Shown: one piece after another, positions 6,456 through 6,460 of the stretch
Numbering within the stretch: the first letter of the stretch is position 1
How the letters are laid out: each line of letters begins with the position of its first letter
Assembly: GCA_900540455.1 (NCBI GenBank)
Contig: UQGD01000059.1
Coordinates: 1 to 6,460, forward strand
Reading direction: 5' to 3'
DNA length: 6,460 nt
Source: an uncultured Faecalibacterium sp.
GTDB lineage: Bacteria > Bacillota > Clostridia > Oscillospirales > Ruminococcaceae
The notes under the pieces: model-generated
Told to the model about the DNA's origin: nothing
Databases searched by the model: none
The model's input: only the letters and a program-made list of their open reading frames with translations
Position numbers and translations under genes: made by a program

Positions 6456-6460
6456 GGAGG
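6456..6460 (+). promoter_or_regulatory. Shine-Dalgarno of the next gene, cut by the window end
   Basis: The five bases after the rplU TAA stop are GGAGG, a full Shine-Dalgarno core. A gene should therefore start within about 10 nt beyond the window, most likely the L27-processing protease Prp (ysxB), judging only from common Firmicute gene order. Confidence 0.6.

Noticed and set aside
1..6460. tRNA, rRNA, CRISPR repeats, insertion sequences or phage genes
   Set aside because: I looked for clover-leaf sequences, regularly spaced repeats, transposase motifs and terminal inverted repeats, and saw none.

Overview
The window looks like a core chromosomal segment of a GC-rich clostridial Firmicute. 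The Bacillus/Clostridium-style aspartokinase, the ymfF-ymfH peptidase pair directly followed by lgt, and an L21 gene with a Shine-Dalgarno immediately after it all fit the Oscillospiraceae/Ruminococcaceae (Faecalibacterium- or Gemmiger-like). The taxon is inferred from protein style and base composition, without a database search. All six genes lie on the + strand. No mobile element, CRISPR array, tRNA or rRNA is visible.

Layout. (1) 22-1221 is lysC, aspartate kinase, closed by a good intrinsic terminator at 1239-1270. An internal in-frame start with a near-perfect Shine-Dalgarno (742-762) would give a separate regulatory beta subunit, as known for Bacillus LysC. (2) A strong sigma-A-type promoter (1333-1361, with duplicated TATAAT boxes) drives a membrane-anchored VanY/M15-like protein at 1418-2263, whose metal and catalytic residues are largely replaced. 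(3) A second intrinsic hairpin (2273-2301) lies directly before a tightly packed three-gene operon. This operon holds ymfF (2320-3606, TTG start, M16-like without the zinc motif), ymfH (3599-4921, M16 with HxxEH) and lgt (4918-5976, prolipoprotein diacylglyceryl transferase); the genes overlap by 8 and 4 bp. (4) A promoter with an extended -10 (6023-6051) and a structured leader precede rplU (6144-6455, ribosomal protein L21). The window ends on a GGAGG that is probably the ribosome binding site of the next gene.

How the genes relate. LysC feeds the aspartate family (lysine, diaminopimelate, threonine, methionine), and diaminopimelate links it loosely to the cell wall. The VanY-like protein and Lgt are both envelope proteins. 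YmfF and YmfH are expected to form an active/inactive M16 heterodimer; in Bacillus their gene neighbourhood is associated with EF-P modification. RplU starts the usual L21-(Prp)-L27 operon.

The most noteworthy points are the probable pseudoenzyme at 1418-2263, the internal lysC start, the duplicated promoter with an inverted repeat, and a terminator hairpin packed against the start of ymfF. I see no convincing novel multi-gene system.
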